Of a DNA stretch of 36,657 bases, positions 8,343 through 16,507 are shown piece by piece. Position 1 is the first letter of the stretch. Each line of letters opens with the position of its first letter. The notes under the pieces were generated by a model. It was not told the origin of the DNA, did no database searches, and saw nothing but the letters and a program-made list of their open reading frames with translations. The DNA is from an uncultured Planctomycetaceae bacterium (GTDB taxonomy: Bacteria; Planctomycetota; Planctomycetia; Pirellulales; UBA1268): the NCBI GenBank assembly GCA_903919035.1, contig CAIXGY010000233.1:1-36657 (forward strand), read 5' to 3'. A program made the position numbers and the translations under genes.

Positions 8343-9532
8343 CCCACCGCGTCACGATGGATCCCGCGACAACGCCGGTGATCGTGGCCTGCTGCCGCAC
8401 CGCGATCGGCCGGGCGCATCCGGAGCGGGGCCTGTTCCGCCACGTTCGCGGCGACGAGTTGGCCGCGGCGGTGATCGCGGCCGCCGTCGAGCGGAGCGGC
8501 GTCGATCCGTCCACGGTGGAGGATGTCGTGTTCGGCGCGACGCAGCAGCGCGGCGAACTCGGCGCCAACGTCGCCCGCACCGCGGCGCTCATGGCGGGCC
8601 TGCCGCTGGCCGCCGCGGGCACGACCGTCAACCGCCTCTGCGGCTCGTCGCTCCAGTCCCTGGCCCAAGCGTGTCATGCCATCGCGGCCGGCGCGGAGAA
8701 CGTGCAGGTGGTCGGGGGTGTCGAGCACATGCACCACCTGCCGATGGACTCCGGCATCGACGTGCATCCGCGGGCGCTCGCCCGCACGAGCCGTGGCATG
8801 CTCTCGATGGGTCTCACGGCCGAGCACCTCGCCGCGCTCCATGGCATCGAGCGGCACCGTCAGGAGGAGTTCGCCCTCGAGAGCCACAGGCGGGCCGCCC
8901 TGGCCGACGACGCGGGCCTCTTCGACGACGAGATCGTGCGAGTGATCGGCCACGACGCGGCCGGCGCCGTCGTCGAGGTGGTCTCCGACCAGTCGATCCG
9001 GCGCGACACGAGCCTCGAGGCCATGGCCGCGCTCGAGCCGGCCTTCCTGCCCAGGCTTGGCAGCATCACGGCCGCGACGAGCGCGCCGGTGAGCGACGGG
9101 GCCGCGGCGCTCGTCGTCATGTCGCAGGCCGAGGCCGACCGGCAGGGGCTCAGGCCACTGGCGCGGGTGATCGGCACGGCGGCCGTGGGCGTGCCGCCCG
9201 CGCTCATGGGCACCGGCCCGGTGGCGGCCACGCGGAAATTGCTCCACCGCGTCGCGGCCCGAGGCATCACCCTCGCCGACGTGGGGCTCGTGGAGCTCAA
9301 CGAGGCTTTTGCGGCCCAGGCGATCCACTGCATCGACGCGCTCCGCCTCGATGCAACGCGGGTGAACGTCCGCGGCGGATCCCTCGCGATCGGTCATCCG
9401 CTCGGGGCGAGCGGCGCGCGGATCGCCACCACGCTACTCCATGCGATGCACGACGGGGGCGTGGACCTGGGCCTGGCCACGATGTGCATCGGCCTCGGCC
9501 AGGGCATCGCCGTGCTGTTCGAGAGCGTTTGA
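8339..9532 (+). CDS. fadA: Acetyl-CoA C-acyltransferase (3-ketoacyl-CoA thiolase)
   Basis: A 397-residue thiolase that cleaves 3-ketoacyl-CoA with CoA to acetyl-CoA and a shortened acyl-CoA, the last step of each beta-oxidation round. All catalytic residues are visible: the acyl-accepting Cys101 in NRLCGSSLQS, His353 in AIGHPLGASGAR, and Cys383 in ATMCIGLGQG. ELNEAFAAQA is also present. Length is standard. The ATG at 8339 overlaps the fadB stop; a GGGGAG run ends about 10 nt upstream. A second possible ATG at 8357 would shorten the protein by six residues. Together with the preceding gene it forms the classical fadBA unit. Confidence 0.93.
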   Translation: MTHRVTMDPATTPVIVACCRTAIGRAHPERGLFRHVRGDELAAAVIAAAVERSGVDPSTVEDVVFGATQQRGELGANVARTAALMAGLPLAAAGTTVNRLCGSSLQSLAQACHAIAAGAENVQVVGGVEHMHHLPMDSGIDVHPRALARTSRGMLSMGLTAEHLAALHGIERHRQEEFALESHRRAALADDAGLFDDEIVRVIGHDAAGAVVEVVSDQSIRRDTSLEAMAALEPAFLPRLGSITAATSAPVSDGAAALVVMSQAEADRQGLRPLARVIGTAAVGVPPALMGTGPVAATRKLLHRVAARGITLADVGLVELNEAFAAQAIHCIDALRLDATRVNVRGGSLAIGHPLGASGARIATTLLHAMHDGGVDLGLATMCIGLGQGIAVLFESV

Positions 9533-9582
9533 TCCGGGCTCCCACGCGATCCTCGGGCGGTCCCGGCAGTCGCCGGTGCCCG

Positions 9583-11562
9583 TCAGTCCGCGGCGTACGC
9601 GGTGTGCATCACGGGCACGGACTGCGCCGCGGCGGTCGGCAGCACGGTGCCATAGACCACCGGATCTTTTTTCCGCCAGCCCGCGACGATCCAGCCGTCG
9701 CCCCGCGACTCGAGTTGGTGCATCGGGAGCGGCCCCGCCTGGGCCAGTTCTCCCTGGAGCGGCAGGTCGGGGATGTCGATCTCCGACTTCAGCAGTTTGT
9801 CGAAGCGACGCTGCAGGATGCGGCGGACCGATGTCTCGGCCGGGGAGAGCTTCTCGCCGGAGCCGGGCTTGAAACCGGGCGGATAGATCTGCACGTCGCC
9901 GTCGCGCACGAGCAGGAAGCCCCGGTCGCCGCGGCCGATGGCGTAGGTGGCCCAGATGTCCATGCCGGGAAAGTCGCGCTCGCCCGAGACGAACTTGTCG
10001 CCGCGCACCATGAACGTGAGCCGGCCATCCGCCACCGACACGCTGATCGGCCGGTGCTTCGCGAACGTGATCGCCCACGGCTGCTGGTCGGCCTCGCTGC
10101 CCAGCGACTCGGGCATCTTCGCCTGGAAGTCGGCGGCGAGTTTCGCGGCATCGTCCTGGGTGAAGATGCGGCCGCCGAACTGCTGCTCGAGCGCGTTGGT
10201 GATCGCCGACTCGTGGATCCGCGCGGTGAGCACGTTGTCCGCCGCGGCCGCCGGGGGGTGACTGGCGGCGGCGAGTTGCACCGCCGTCGCCTTGCGGGCG
10301 GTGGTGACGAGCGCGGAATCGGTGGAGTGGATGTGGATCCACTCCGGATAGAGGCCGCGCGACTCGAGCGGCCGTCGCACGCGGGTCTGAAACTCCGAGC
10401 GGAACTGCGCGATCGCCGGATCGGTCTGGGTGGTGAACTCGCGGCGGATGCGATCGCGGGCCTTGGCCTCGGCGACGGCCTCGGCGCGGGGCTTCGTCTC
10501 CGCGATCTTGCGGCGGGCGATCCGGCCGATGATGCGACGGCCGATGAGTGAGTTCACCTGGATGCCGGTCACCTGGCTGTCGGTGGATGCCGCGGCCGTC
10601 ACCGGGGAGGCCGATACCGTGCGGTCGTCGAGGAAGATCCGGCGGCGGGCGGAGATGTCGGTGAGGCCCTGGCTCCGGACGGTGACCGGCCCCTGCGTGC
10701 CACGGGTGTTCGAGACGTTGCGGGCGGCGAGGACGAGATCGAAGGCGGCCCGATCCATCGACGGCACGAAGTCGACGTGCACGAGCCCCGTCGTGTGGCC
10801 GATGCCGCGGATCCGCGTGCCCAGGATCGACTCGTTGACCGGCTCGACCTCGTCCACGGGACGATCCACAGCCTGTGCGAACAGCCGCTCGTGCACCTCG
10901 AGCATCATGTTGGGCCGGCCGACCGCGTCGCGGACGCCGCGAATCACGTCCGGTGCCTGGCCCGCCTCGCCGAGCCGCTCGAGGAGCGGGCCCGTCGCCG
11001 CGAGGCTCGCGAGCGAGCCCTTGGCGGCCGCCGTCCGGAGCGCGGCTGCGAGTGATTCGAGCCGTTGCGTGGTTCGCTTCGAACCCGCGCCCCGGGCTGC
11101 GTCGGCAGCCTCGGCATACCGCGTCACCGCCTTCCGCACCCGCACGAAGTCGGGCATGTCGAGGCCGGTCTCGGGAGCGTTGAGGCGGCCTTCGAGGTCG
11201 CGCAGCACCGCTGGATCGGCCGCTGCGCCGCCGGCGGCCTGTGCCTCGAGCGCCGGCCAGTCGAGGTAGGTTTTCCAGTCGGCTCCGCTAGCGCTGCGGG
11301 CGAGCAGGGCGGCGAGAGGCCGCAAGGCGTCGTGCAGGCCGCGAGCGGCCGCGTCGAGTGCCGGGCCCTCCACCGGTCGGAAGGCAGTGGCCGCCGCGCT
11401 GGCCTCCGAGGCCAGTCGCTCGAAGCGGTCGGCGGGAACCTCCGCTCGCCCTGGCAACGGCACGACGGCACCCCACGAGGCGATGAGAATCGCGGCGATC
11501 GCTCGTGAAGCTGGGGAAGCCGGCCAAACCTTGCGGGCGACGGAATGGAGCGCGGCTACCAT
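9583..11562 (-). CDS. Secreted or membrane-anchored protein of unknown function inside the beta-oxidation island
   Basis: A 659-residue protein I do not recognise. An N-terminal hydrophobic stretch (about 18-41, ending near GRAEV) looks like a signal peptide. Residues 45-215 are alanine-rich and helical. Residues 230-400 contain alternating beta-like sequence (VHVDFVPSMDRAAFDLVLAA) and then a charged helix rich in Arg/Lys. Residues 480-600 include LTFMVRGDKFVSGERDFPGMDIW and repeated strands. No enzyme signature was seen. It is convergent with fadA and divergent from the synthetase-dehydrogenase fusion, so it breaks the island without sharing an operon. A TACACT box on its strand at 11602-11607 may be its -10. 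By length and style it is probably a conserved planctomycete envelope protein, but that is inference. Confidence 0.65.
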   Translation of the reverse strand: MVAALHSVARKVWPASPASRAIAAILIASWGAVVPLPGRAEVPADRFERLASEASAAATAFRPVEGPALDAAARGLHDALRPLAALLARSASGADWKTYLDWPALEAQAAGGAAADPAVLRDLEGRLNAPETGLDMPDFVRVRKAVTRYAEAADAARGAGSKRTTQRLESLAAALRTAAAKGSLASLAATGPLLERLGEAGQAPDVIRGVRDAVGRPNMMLEVHERLFAQAVDRPVDEVEPVNESILGTRIRGIGHTTGLVHVDFVPSMDRAAFDLVLAARNVSNTRGTQGPVTVRSQGLTDISARRRIFLDDRTVSASPVTAAASTDSQVTGIQVNSLIGRRIIGRIARRKIAETKPRAEAVAEAKARDRIRREFTTQTDPAIAQFRSEFQTRVRRPLESRGLYPEWIHIHSTDSALVTTARKATAVQLAAASHPPAAAADNVLTARIHESAITNALEQQFGGRIFTQDDAAKLAADFQAKMPESLGSEADQQPWAITFAKHRPISVSVADGRLTFMVRGDKFVSGERDFPGMDIWATYAIGRGDRGFLLVRDGDVQIYPPGFKPGSGEKLSPAETSVRRILQRRFDKLLKSEIDIPDLPLQGELAQAGPLPMHQLESRGDGWIVAGWRKKDPVVYGTVLPTAAAQSVPVMHTAYAAD

Positions 11563-11601
11563 TGGATGGAGTTCCTGGGGGTCGAAATCGTCGAGGGCGG
11601 G

Positions 11602-11607
11602 AGTGTA
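11602..11607 (-). promoter_or_regulatory. Possible -10 box (TACACT) for the 659-residue protein
   Basis: TACACT on the minus strand, 39 nt before the ATG at 11562. It is the same hexamer as in the fadB-like and hemY promoters. No clear -35 element was found at 16-18 nt. Confidence 0.3.
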
Positions 11608-11755
11608 AACCGCCGGCGTGATTCCCCTCTAGCCAAGACTCCGGGGATTTCCGGCGGGAACGCGGGCGCGGGCGGGCCCAAGCCGCAAGCGGTTGCAGGA
11701 TCATCACTTCCACCGCGCAATCCAGGCTTCGAACTGGCGTCGCGGTGCTCGCAAC

Positions 11756-11761
11756 TACAAT
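11756..11761 (+). promoter_or_regulatory. Possible -10 box (TACAAT) for the synthetase-dehydrogenase fusion
   Basis: TACAAT lies 40 nt before the ATG at 11802. The -35 region is not recognisable. It is the best AT-rich hexamer in the 239-bp spacer between the two divergent genes. Confidence 0.3.
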
Positions 11762-11801
11762 CCGGCGGCGCGGCGCGGAGTCGCGGCGCGCGGAGGCCCG
11801 C

Positions 11802-14800
11802 ATGAATCCGCTCCTCGTGCCGCCGCCGGTCGCCCCGGTTTCAGGCAGCGTCGCGCCCCCCGCATCGCTCGTCGAACTGCTCGTGCGGCGTCTCGACGAG
11901 AGCCCCGGCGCGGATGCGATCGCCACCGCCGACGGCGACGTGCGCCGTTGGACCTGGGCCGATGTCGCCGCCGCAGCCTCGACGCTGGCCGAGGGACTCT
12001 CGGCCGCCGGCATCGGACGCGGCGCGCGGGTCGCGCACGTGGGGCCGCACGGCCCCGACTGGATCGTCGTCGATCTGGCGTGCCTCCTCGCCGGGGTCGA
12101 GCACGCCGCGCTGCACGCGGATGCCGCGGTCGCCGAACAGGAGTGGTCGCTCGCCTGGCTCGCCCCGCGGGCGGTGATCCGCAGCGGCGGCGCGGCCGCG
12201 TCCGGCGAACCGCACTCGATCGTCATCGAAACCGGCCGTGCGAGCGGACGCGCGGCGGGGCGGTGCGACGGTCTCGAAGGAGCGCGCTGGCGGGCACTCG
12301 CGGCCGACCTGCCCCGCCTCCGGGCATCGCTCGATCGCGCCACGGCCGACTGCGATCCCGATGCCGCCTGCACGGTCCTGCTCTCGTCCGGCACGACGGG
12401 TCATCCGCGCGGGTTCCTGCATTCGCAGCGGGCGCTTGCCGCCAACGCCTGGGCCGCGAGCGAGGTCTTCCTGTCGGAGCCGCGCGACGTGCGGCTGGCA
12501 TGGCTGCCGGCGAGCCACGGCATGGCCCGCGTCGGTGATCTCTACACGGCGCTGGTGCGGGGCGGCTGCCTCAACGTGGTGCGCGAGCGGCCGCGGGTGC
12601 TCGATGCCTGCCGCGTGCTGCCCCCGACCGTGATCCTCGGCGTGCCCGCATTCTTCGAGCGGATCGAGCGCGGCGTGCGATCCGGTCGCATTCCCGACCT
12701 CGCGGCCGCCCTGGGTGGCCGCGTGAGAGTCTGCGTGTCGGGGGGCGCGCCGCTGCGGCGGCGGACGGTCGAATGCTTTGCGGCCGCGGGCGTGCCGCTC
12801 GTCGAGGGGTATGGCCTGGCCGAGGCCGGTCCGGTCGTGGCCGTGTCGAATCCCCGCATTGCGAGGCCCGGAACGGTGGGCCCGCCGCTGCCCGGCGTGG
12901 ACGTGCGGATCGACGACCGGCCAGCGTCGCATGGCCAGGTGCTCGTGCGGACGCCGAGTCGGGCGGTTGCCGTGCTCCACCCTCAGGAATCTGGCGGCGC
13001 GCGGGTCGAGCGGGTCGATGCAGATGCGGCATGGCTCGAGACGGGCGACGTGGGAGAGATCGACGCGGAAGGTCACCTGCGGATCACCGGTCGGCTCCGG
13101 GACACGCTCGTGCTGTCCACCGGCGTGAAACTCCCGCCGGCCGTGGTCGAGCGGGCTCTCGCCGAAGACGAGGCGGTGGCGCAGGTGTGCGTGGTGGGTG
13201 ATGCCGCGGCATGGCCGGTGGCGCTCGTGGTGCCGGAGCCCGACGTCGTGCGGGCGGCCGTGCGGCGGCTGGGGGTGCGGGTGGTGTCGCGGCGAGGGGC
13301 GCTGCGGCATCCGCGGGTGCTTGCGTGGCTCGGACGGCGGTTGGCCCGGCGGCAGGCCGGGCTGCCGCGCGAGTGGCGAGTCCGTCGCGCCTTCCTCGTC
13401 GGTCGGCCGTTCGATGCCGGCCACGGCGAGGCCACCGAGTCGCTCAAGGTGCGTCGCGACCGCGTGGCCGCCAACTTCGCGTTCCAGATCGTCGCAGCGA
13501 CGGAACCGGTGCCGCCCCGGTGGGTGGCGGTACTCCCGGTCCCAGACGCGGCGGTGACGCGGGTGGCGAGCCCCGCCGCGCCCTGGCTGGCGGGGGCCGT
13601 GTGGCGAGGGCACGACGGCGGATTCGAGGTAGCAGCCGAACTGGCCGCACGGCCGTCGCGGGAGGCCGTGACCGGGGGCGTGAACCGGGCGATTGCAGAG
13701 ATCGCGCGCCTTCGCGCCGACGACGCGCTCTACGATCCCGCCCCTGGCCAGCCCGCGCCGGCGGCGCCTCTGGCCGATGCGCCCGCACCGCCGACGGGAA
13801 CATTCTCCGCTGCGGCCGAGGCGGCACTCGCGCGGGCCGGGCTGTGGGGCTTGGCCGTTCCCGAGGCCCATGGAGGGTCGGGCGCCGGCATGCTCGATCT
13901 CGCGCGGGCGATCAGCCGGCTCGCGGCCGACTGCCCGACGGCCGCCGGCATGCTCGCGGTGCACTCGACGATCGGCGCCGTGTCCGCGGTGGCAACATTC
14001 GGCTCGGCGGATCAGCGCGGCCGGCATCTGCCCGGCCTCGCGGCCGGCGCGCCGCTCTCGATCTTCGGCGCGACCGAGCCCGGGGCGGGCTGCGACCTCG
14101 GGGCGATTCGCGCGGTGCTGGAGCGGCAGGACGGCGGGCTCGTTCTGACGGGCACCAAGATGTTTATCACCAACGCCGTTCATGGACGGCTGGTGAAGGT
14201 GCTCGCGCTCCTTGAAGGGAAGCCCGCCGTGGCGCTCGTGCGGCTGCCGTCGGCCGATGGGCCGACGTTCCGACTTCGCCGCTACGCCCTCCACCCGCTC
14301 AAACATGCCCACAATGCCGCGCTCGAGTTCACGCGGTTTCCGGTGGACGAGGCCGATCTGCTCGCGGCGCCGGGCGATGATGCCATGAAAATCGTGTGGC
14401 ACGGCCTCAACCGGGGTCGCGTGACGCTCGCGGCCCAGGCCGCCGGCACGCTGCGGATCCTCCTCGCGCAGGCGCGGAGCCACGCACTCGCCCGCCACAC
14501 CTGGGGGCGGCCGATCGCGGATCGCGAGCTGATCCGCGGCCGACTGGCGCGGATCGCTGCGGCGACCGTCGCCTGCGACGCGGTCGCCGCGTGGGCCGCT
14601 GCAGCGATCGACGCCGGCGGCACGGGTGAACTGGAGGCGATCGTCGCCAAGACCGTGGCCAGCGGTTGCGTGCGCGACGCGGCACTCGACGCGCTGGGCG
14701 TGCATGGTGGTCGGGCATTCCTCGTCGGTCATCCGCTGGGCGACTCACTCCACGATCACCTCGCCGTCGGTGTCTACGAGGGCGAGAGCGACCTGCTGGG

Positions 14801-15263
14801 GCTCGCGCTCTTCAAGGGCCTCGCGAAGACTTACCCACTGGCCGCTCGAGCCAGCGGCGCGGCGATGCAGCGGGCGGCGGCGTGGCTCGCATGGCGGGCG
14901 GCCGGGCTTGCGTGGGGCGAAGTGCCCGACCGGGCCATCCTGGATCGAGGTCTCCGCGATCACGCGCGGGCGGCACGGCGGTTGCTCACCCGCACGGCAG
15001 TGCGGATCGACCGGGCGATCCGCCGCCACGGTCGGTCGCTGGCGGATCGTCACCTGGTCGTCGGCGCGCTCGCGGGCGATGTCCGCGATCTCACCGCGGT
15101 GCTTGCCGTCTGCCATCACGCCGACGCGACGGCCCCCGAGGTCGCGGCGGCCGATTGTTTCTGCCGCGTCACGCTCGCCCGGATCCGCGGCACGCGGCTC
15201 GGCGCGGCCGACCATGCGGCGCTGGCCGCGCTGGGGGCGGCCGTGGCCGGTGGCCTGTCGTGA
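11802..15263 (+). CDS. Fused acyl-CoA synthetase and acyl-CoA dehydrogenase
   Basis: A 1,153-residue protein with two enzyme modules. Residues about 15-555 are an ANL adenylating enzyme. It has LLSSGTTGHPRG near 190 (P-loop-like A3 motif), YGLAEAG near 335 (A5), ETGDVGEIDAEGHLRITGRL around 410-430 (A7/A8), and the catalytic Lys in ESLKVRRDRV near 545 (A10). After an Ala/Pro-rich linker (about 560-665), residues 665-1010 form an acyl-CoA dehydrogenase: GLAVPEAHGG, FGATEPGAGCDLG (FAD contact), GTKMFITNA, and VYEGESD near 990 with the catalytic-base Glu. A helical tail of about 140 residues follows. It would activate a fatty acid with ATP/CoA and carry out the first oxidation. Start: ATG with GGAGG 5 nt upstream (11792-11796). 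Chain-length specificity is unknown. Confidence 0.9.
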   Translation: MNPLLVPPPVAPVSGSVAPPASLVELLVRRLDESPGADAIATADGDVRRWTWADVAAAASTLAEGLSAAGIGRGARVAHVGPHGPDWIVVDLACLLAGVEHAALHADAAVAEQEWSLAWLAPRAVIRSGGAAASGEPHSIVIETGRASGRAAGRCDGLEGARWRALAADLPRLRASLDRATADCDPDAACTVLLSSGTTGHPRGFLHSQRALAANAWAASEVFLSEPRDVRLAWLPASHGMARVGDLYTALVRGGCLNVVRERPRVLDACRVLPPTVILGVPAFFERIERGVRSGRIPDLAAALGGRVRVCVSGGAPLRRRTVECFAAAGVPLVEGYGLAEAGPVVAVSNPRIARPGTVGPPLPGVDVRIDDRPASHGQVLVRTPSRAVAVLHPQESGGARVERVDADAAWLETGDVGEIDAEGHLRITGRLRDTLVLSTGVKLPPAVVERALAEDEAVAQVCVVGDAAAWPVALVVPEPDVVRAAVRRLGVRVVSRRGALRHPRVLAWLGRRLARRQAGLPREWRVRRAFLVGRPFDAGHGEATESLKVRRDRVAANFAFQIVAATEPVPPRWVAVLPVPDAAVTRVASPAAPWLAGAVWRGHDGGFEVAAELAARPSREAVTGGVNRAIAEIARLRADDALYDPAPGQPAPAAPLADAPAPPTGTFSAAAEAALARAGLWGLAVPEAHGGSGAGMLDLARAISRLAADCPTAAGMLAVHSTIGAVSAVATFGSADQRGRHLPGLAAGAPLSIFGATEPGAGCDLGAIRAVLERQDGGLVLTGTKMFITNAVHGRLVKVLALLEGKPAVALVRLPSADGPTFRLRRYALHPLKHAHNAALEFTRFPVDEADLLAAPGDDAMKIVWHGLNRGRVTLAAQAAGTLRILLAQARSHALARHTWGRPIADRELIRGRLARIAAATVACDAVAAWAAAAIDAGGTGELEAIVAKTVASGCVRDAALDALGVHGGRAFLVGHPLGDSLHDHLAVGVYEGESDLLGLALFKGLAKTYPLAARASGAAMQRAAAWLAWRAAGLAWGEVPDRAILDRGLRDHARAARRLLTRTAVRIDRAIRRHGRSLADRHLVVGALAGDVRDLTAVLAVCHHADATAPEVAAADCFCRVTLARIRGTRLGAADHAALAALGAAVAGGLS

Positions 15264-15303
15264 CCTGCAGGACAGCGGCCGATGAAGGCGCTGCCGCCCT
15301 GGC

Positions 15304-15431
15304 CTTGCGGCACGCGGGGCGCAAGTGCGGTAGGATCCGCATCGCACGATGCGATGCGAGTCGATCGTGGCAACCCTTGGCGTTGCCACCGATCGACCGA
15401 GTCGAAAAAGGCTAGGGAGGGCTTTTTCGAC
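15304..15431 (+). terminator. Run of four hairpins between the fusion gene and tRNA-Val
   Basis: Four consecutive inverted repeats occupy the spacer. CTTGCG/CGCAAG is at 15304-15325. GCATCGC/GCGATGC with a 5-nt loop is at 15339-15357. A 14-bp stem with one bulge (TCGATCGTGGCAAC pairing with 15382-15396, 7-nt loop) is at 15361-15396. GTCGAAAAAG/CTTTTTCGAC, 10 bp with an 11-nt loop, is at 15401-15431. The last has a T5 run inside its 3' arm rather than after it. They probably terminate the 3.5-kb gene upstream. They could instead be a structured leader or processing region for the tRNA. Confidence 0.5.
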
Positions 15432-15441
15432 GGTATAGAAA

Positions 15442-15515
15442 GGGCGGCTAGCTCAATTGGTCAGAGCACCTCGTTTACACCGAGGGGGTTGGGGGTTCGA
15501 GTCCCTCGCCGCCCA
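15442..15515 (+). tRNA. tRNA-Val (anticodon TAC)
   Basis: The acceptor stem GGGCGGC/GCCGCCC is perfect, with A as discriminator and no encoded CCA. The anticodon stem CCTCG/CGAGG holds the loop TTTACAC, giving anticodon TAC. GGTTCGAGTCC is the T-arm and AGCTCAATTGGTCAGAGC the D-arm. Length is 74 nt. Confidence 0.96.
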
Positions 15516-15689
15516 CTACAGCGTTTTGCCGCGGGTTGCAGCGACTCGCGGTGCTTCGCACGATCGGGCTTTTTCGGCTGAGTTTCGCAGTTTCGTGCGG
15601 CGTGCTGCGAGACGCGGCGGCTTCTGACTGCACACACATGTGCACCGTCGCCGGCGCCTCCCCGGCCGTGCTTTCAGTGCCCCCCCTGT

Positions 15690-16045
15690 GCGCCGCCGAA
15701 TGTTCAGCCGCCGGAATCGCTCGAAGAACTTCCGCAGGTTCTCGACGGCTGAGTCTCGTCGGCCAACTCGACGGCGCTCTCGAAGCGTTCACGGACCCGG
15801 GCTTGCTCCTGTTGGTACGCTTCCTGATGCAGAGCCATGAGGTAGTTCGGCGGCTCGATGGTCGGGTACGAGACTTCGAGATCGAACAGGCCGTCGAGTG
15901 TGCTGGGGCAGTCGCTGGCGTTGAAGAGCGTACCGAGGCGCCGCTGGGCTTCTGGCTTGATCGTGTCGTACTGCGCGGCGAGTTCCCGGGCTGCTTCTTG
16001 AAGCCTCTCGCGGTAGGTTTCCATCGTGCTGGCGAACGTGCTGAG
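15690..16045 (-). pseudogene. Remnant of a plasmid/phage-style gene (DUF3150-like by memory), frameshifted and truncated
   Basis: Two blocks of protein-like sequence lie on the minus strand in different frames. Block 1 (16045 to about 15761) reads ETYRERLQEAARELA, then QRRLGTLFNASDCPSTLDGL, then EVSYPTIEPPNYL and RVRERFESAVELA. Block 2 (15749-15690) reads AVENLRKFFERFRRLNIR in another frame. The order is that of a single ancestral protein in which a piece between the blocks has been lost. Neither a start codon nor a proper C-terminus is present. The style (LFN/DASDYP, 'VENLREFFERFRxLN') recalls DUF3150-type proteins of unknown function, but I cannot check this. An open frame covers block 1 and runs on upstream to 16549; the upstream part looks non-coding. 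Confidence 0.55.
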
Positions 16046-16298
16046 CGAACTCTGGGGAGCAGCCGAATGCCAGCCTCGGGGAACGGCAGCGTGGCCGTGC
16101 GTCAGTAGCCAGATGCTTCCGAGCGAATCGCGGCCACGGCACGGTAGGCGGGAGCGATCCGGCCGCGAGCACGACTCTGACATGCGGCTGGTGGTGTCGA
16201 TGCGCGGGCCACCAATCGCATCGTGCCGGCGGATCACCCACGGGTTCATCCTCCAGCACGACCCGCCTCCAGCCCACTGACGACCGGCTCTCGCCGCC

Positions 16299-16372
16299 GA
16301 TTCGTCCCAGCCGTCGGCGGATTCATCCCTAGATGTGCTGGATTCGTCCCTGCCTGAGCCCGATTCATCACA
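16299..16372. repeat. 21-bp-period tandem repeat with core GATTCRTC
   Basis: The octamer GATTCGTC or GATTCATC starts at 16299, 16320, 16341 and 16362, exactly 21 bp apart each time (two helical turns). The 13 bases between cores are poorly conserved, apart from a shared C/T start. The strict spacing with degenerate filler suggests bound sites on one face of the DNA, or the relic of a repetitive coding segment (read on the minus strand it gives DES every seven residues). Confidence 0.6.
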
Positions 16373-16497
16373 TTTCGGTTTTTTGGCCTTCACCACAGAA
16401 AAGTCGCTGGTAGCCTCGCGGTCATCAAAAAGCAGCGACGCACCTCCGTGCGTGAACAAGGGCACTGGCTTTTTCCAGGTCAATCGCCGTTCACCGC

Positions 16498-16502
16498 GAA
16501 GG
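16498..16502 (+). promoter_or_regulatory. Ribosome binding site deciding the PEP-CTERM protein start
   Basis: GAAGG ends 5 nt before the ATG at 16508. This supports that start over the in-frame GTG at 16448, which has no such box and would put 20 extra residues before the signal peptide. Confidence 0.55.
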
Positions 16503-16507
16503 TTTTC

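Larger units (their letters stand above)
15516..16507. other. About 1 kb without an intact gene
   Basis: Between tRNA-Val and the PEP-CTERM gene there is no credible complete reading frame. The segment holds a decayed gene remnant (15690-16045, minus strand), a 21-bp tandem repeat (16299-16370) and a 6-bp hairpin (16438-16453). Base composition looks less GC-rich and less codon-structured than the flanking housekeeping DNA. This is what one expects of an insertion hot spot beside a tRNA gene, though no integrase or attachment repeat was found. Confidence 0.6.

Noticed and set aside
11841-14732. A 963-codon open frame antisense to the synthetase-dehydrogenase fusion (and similar long antisense frames at 654-2381, 5985-8150 and 7943-9397)
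   Set aside because: The sequences are Arg/Gly/His-rich with no domain likeness and mirror strongly supported genes. GC-rich codon bias makes such shadows common.
15434-15439. TATAGA as -10 box of tRNA-Val
   Set aside because: Only 2 nt separate it from the mature tRNA 5' end, so transcription would start inside the tRNA.
15690-16045. Programmed frameshift joining the two protein-like blocks
   Set aside because: A piece of the expected protein is missing between the blocks, there is no slippery sequence, and both ends are truncated. Decay is simpler.
15516-16300. att site or integrase of an integrated element at tRNA-Val
   Set aside because: No integrase and no repeat of the tRNA 3' end were found in the window. 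Only a gene remnant supports the idea.
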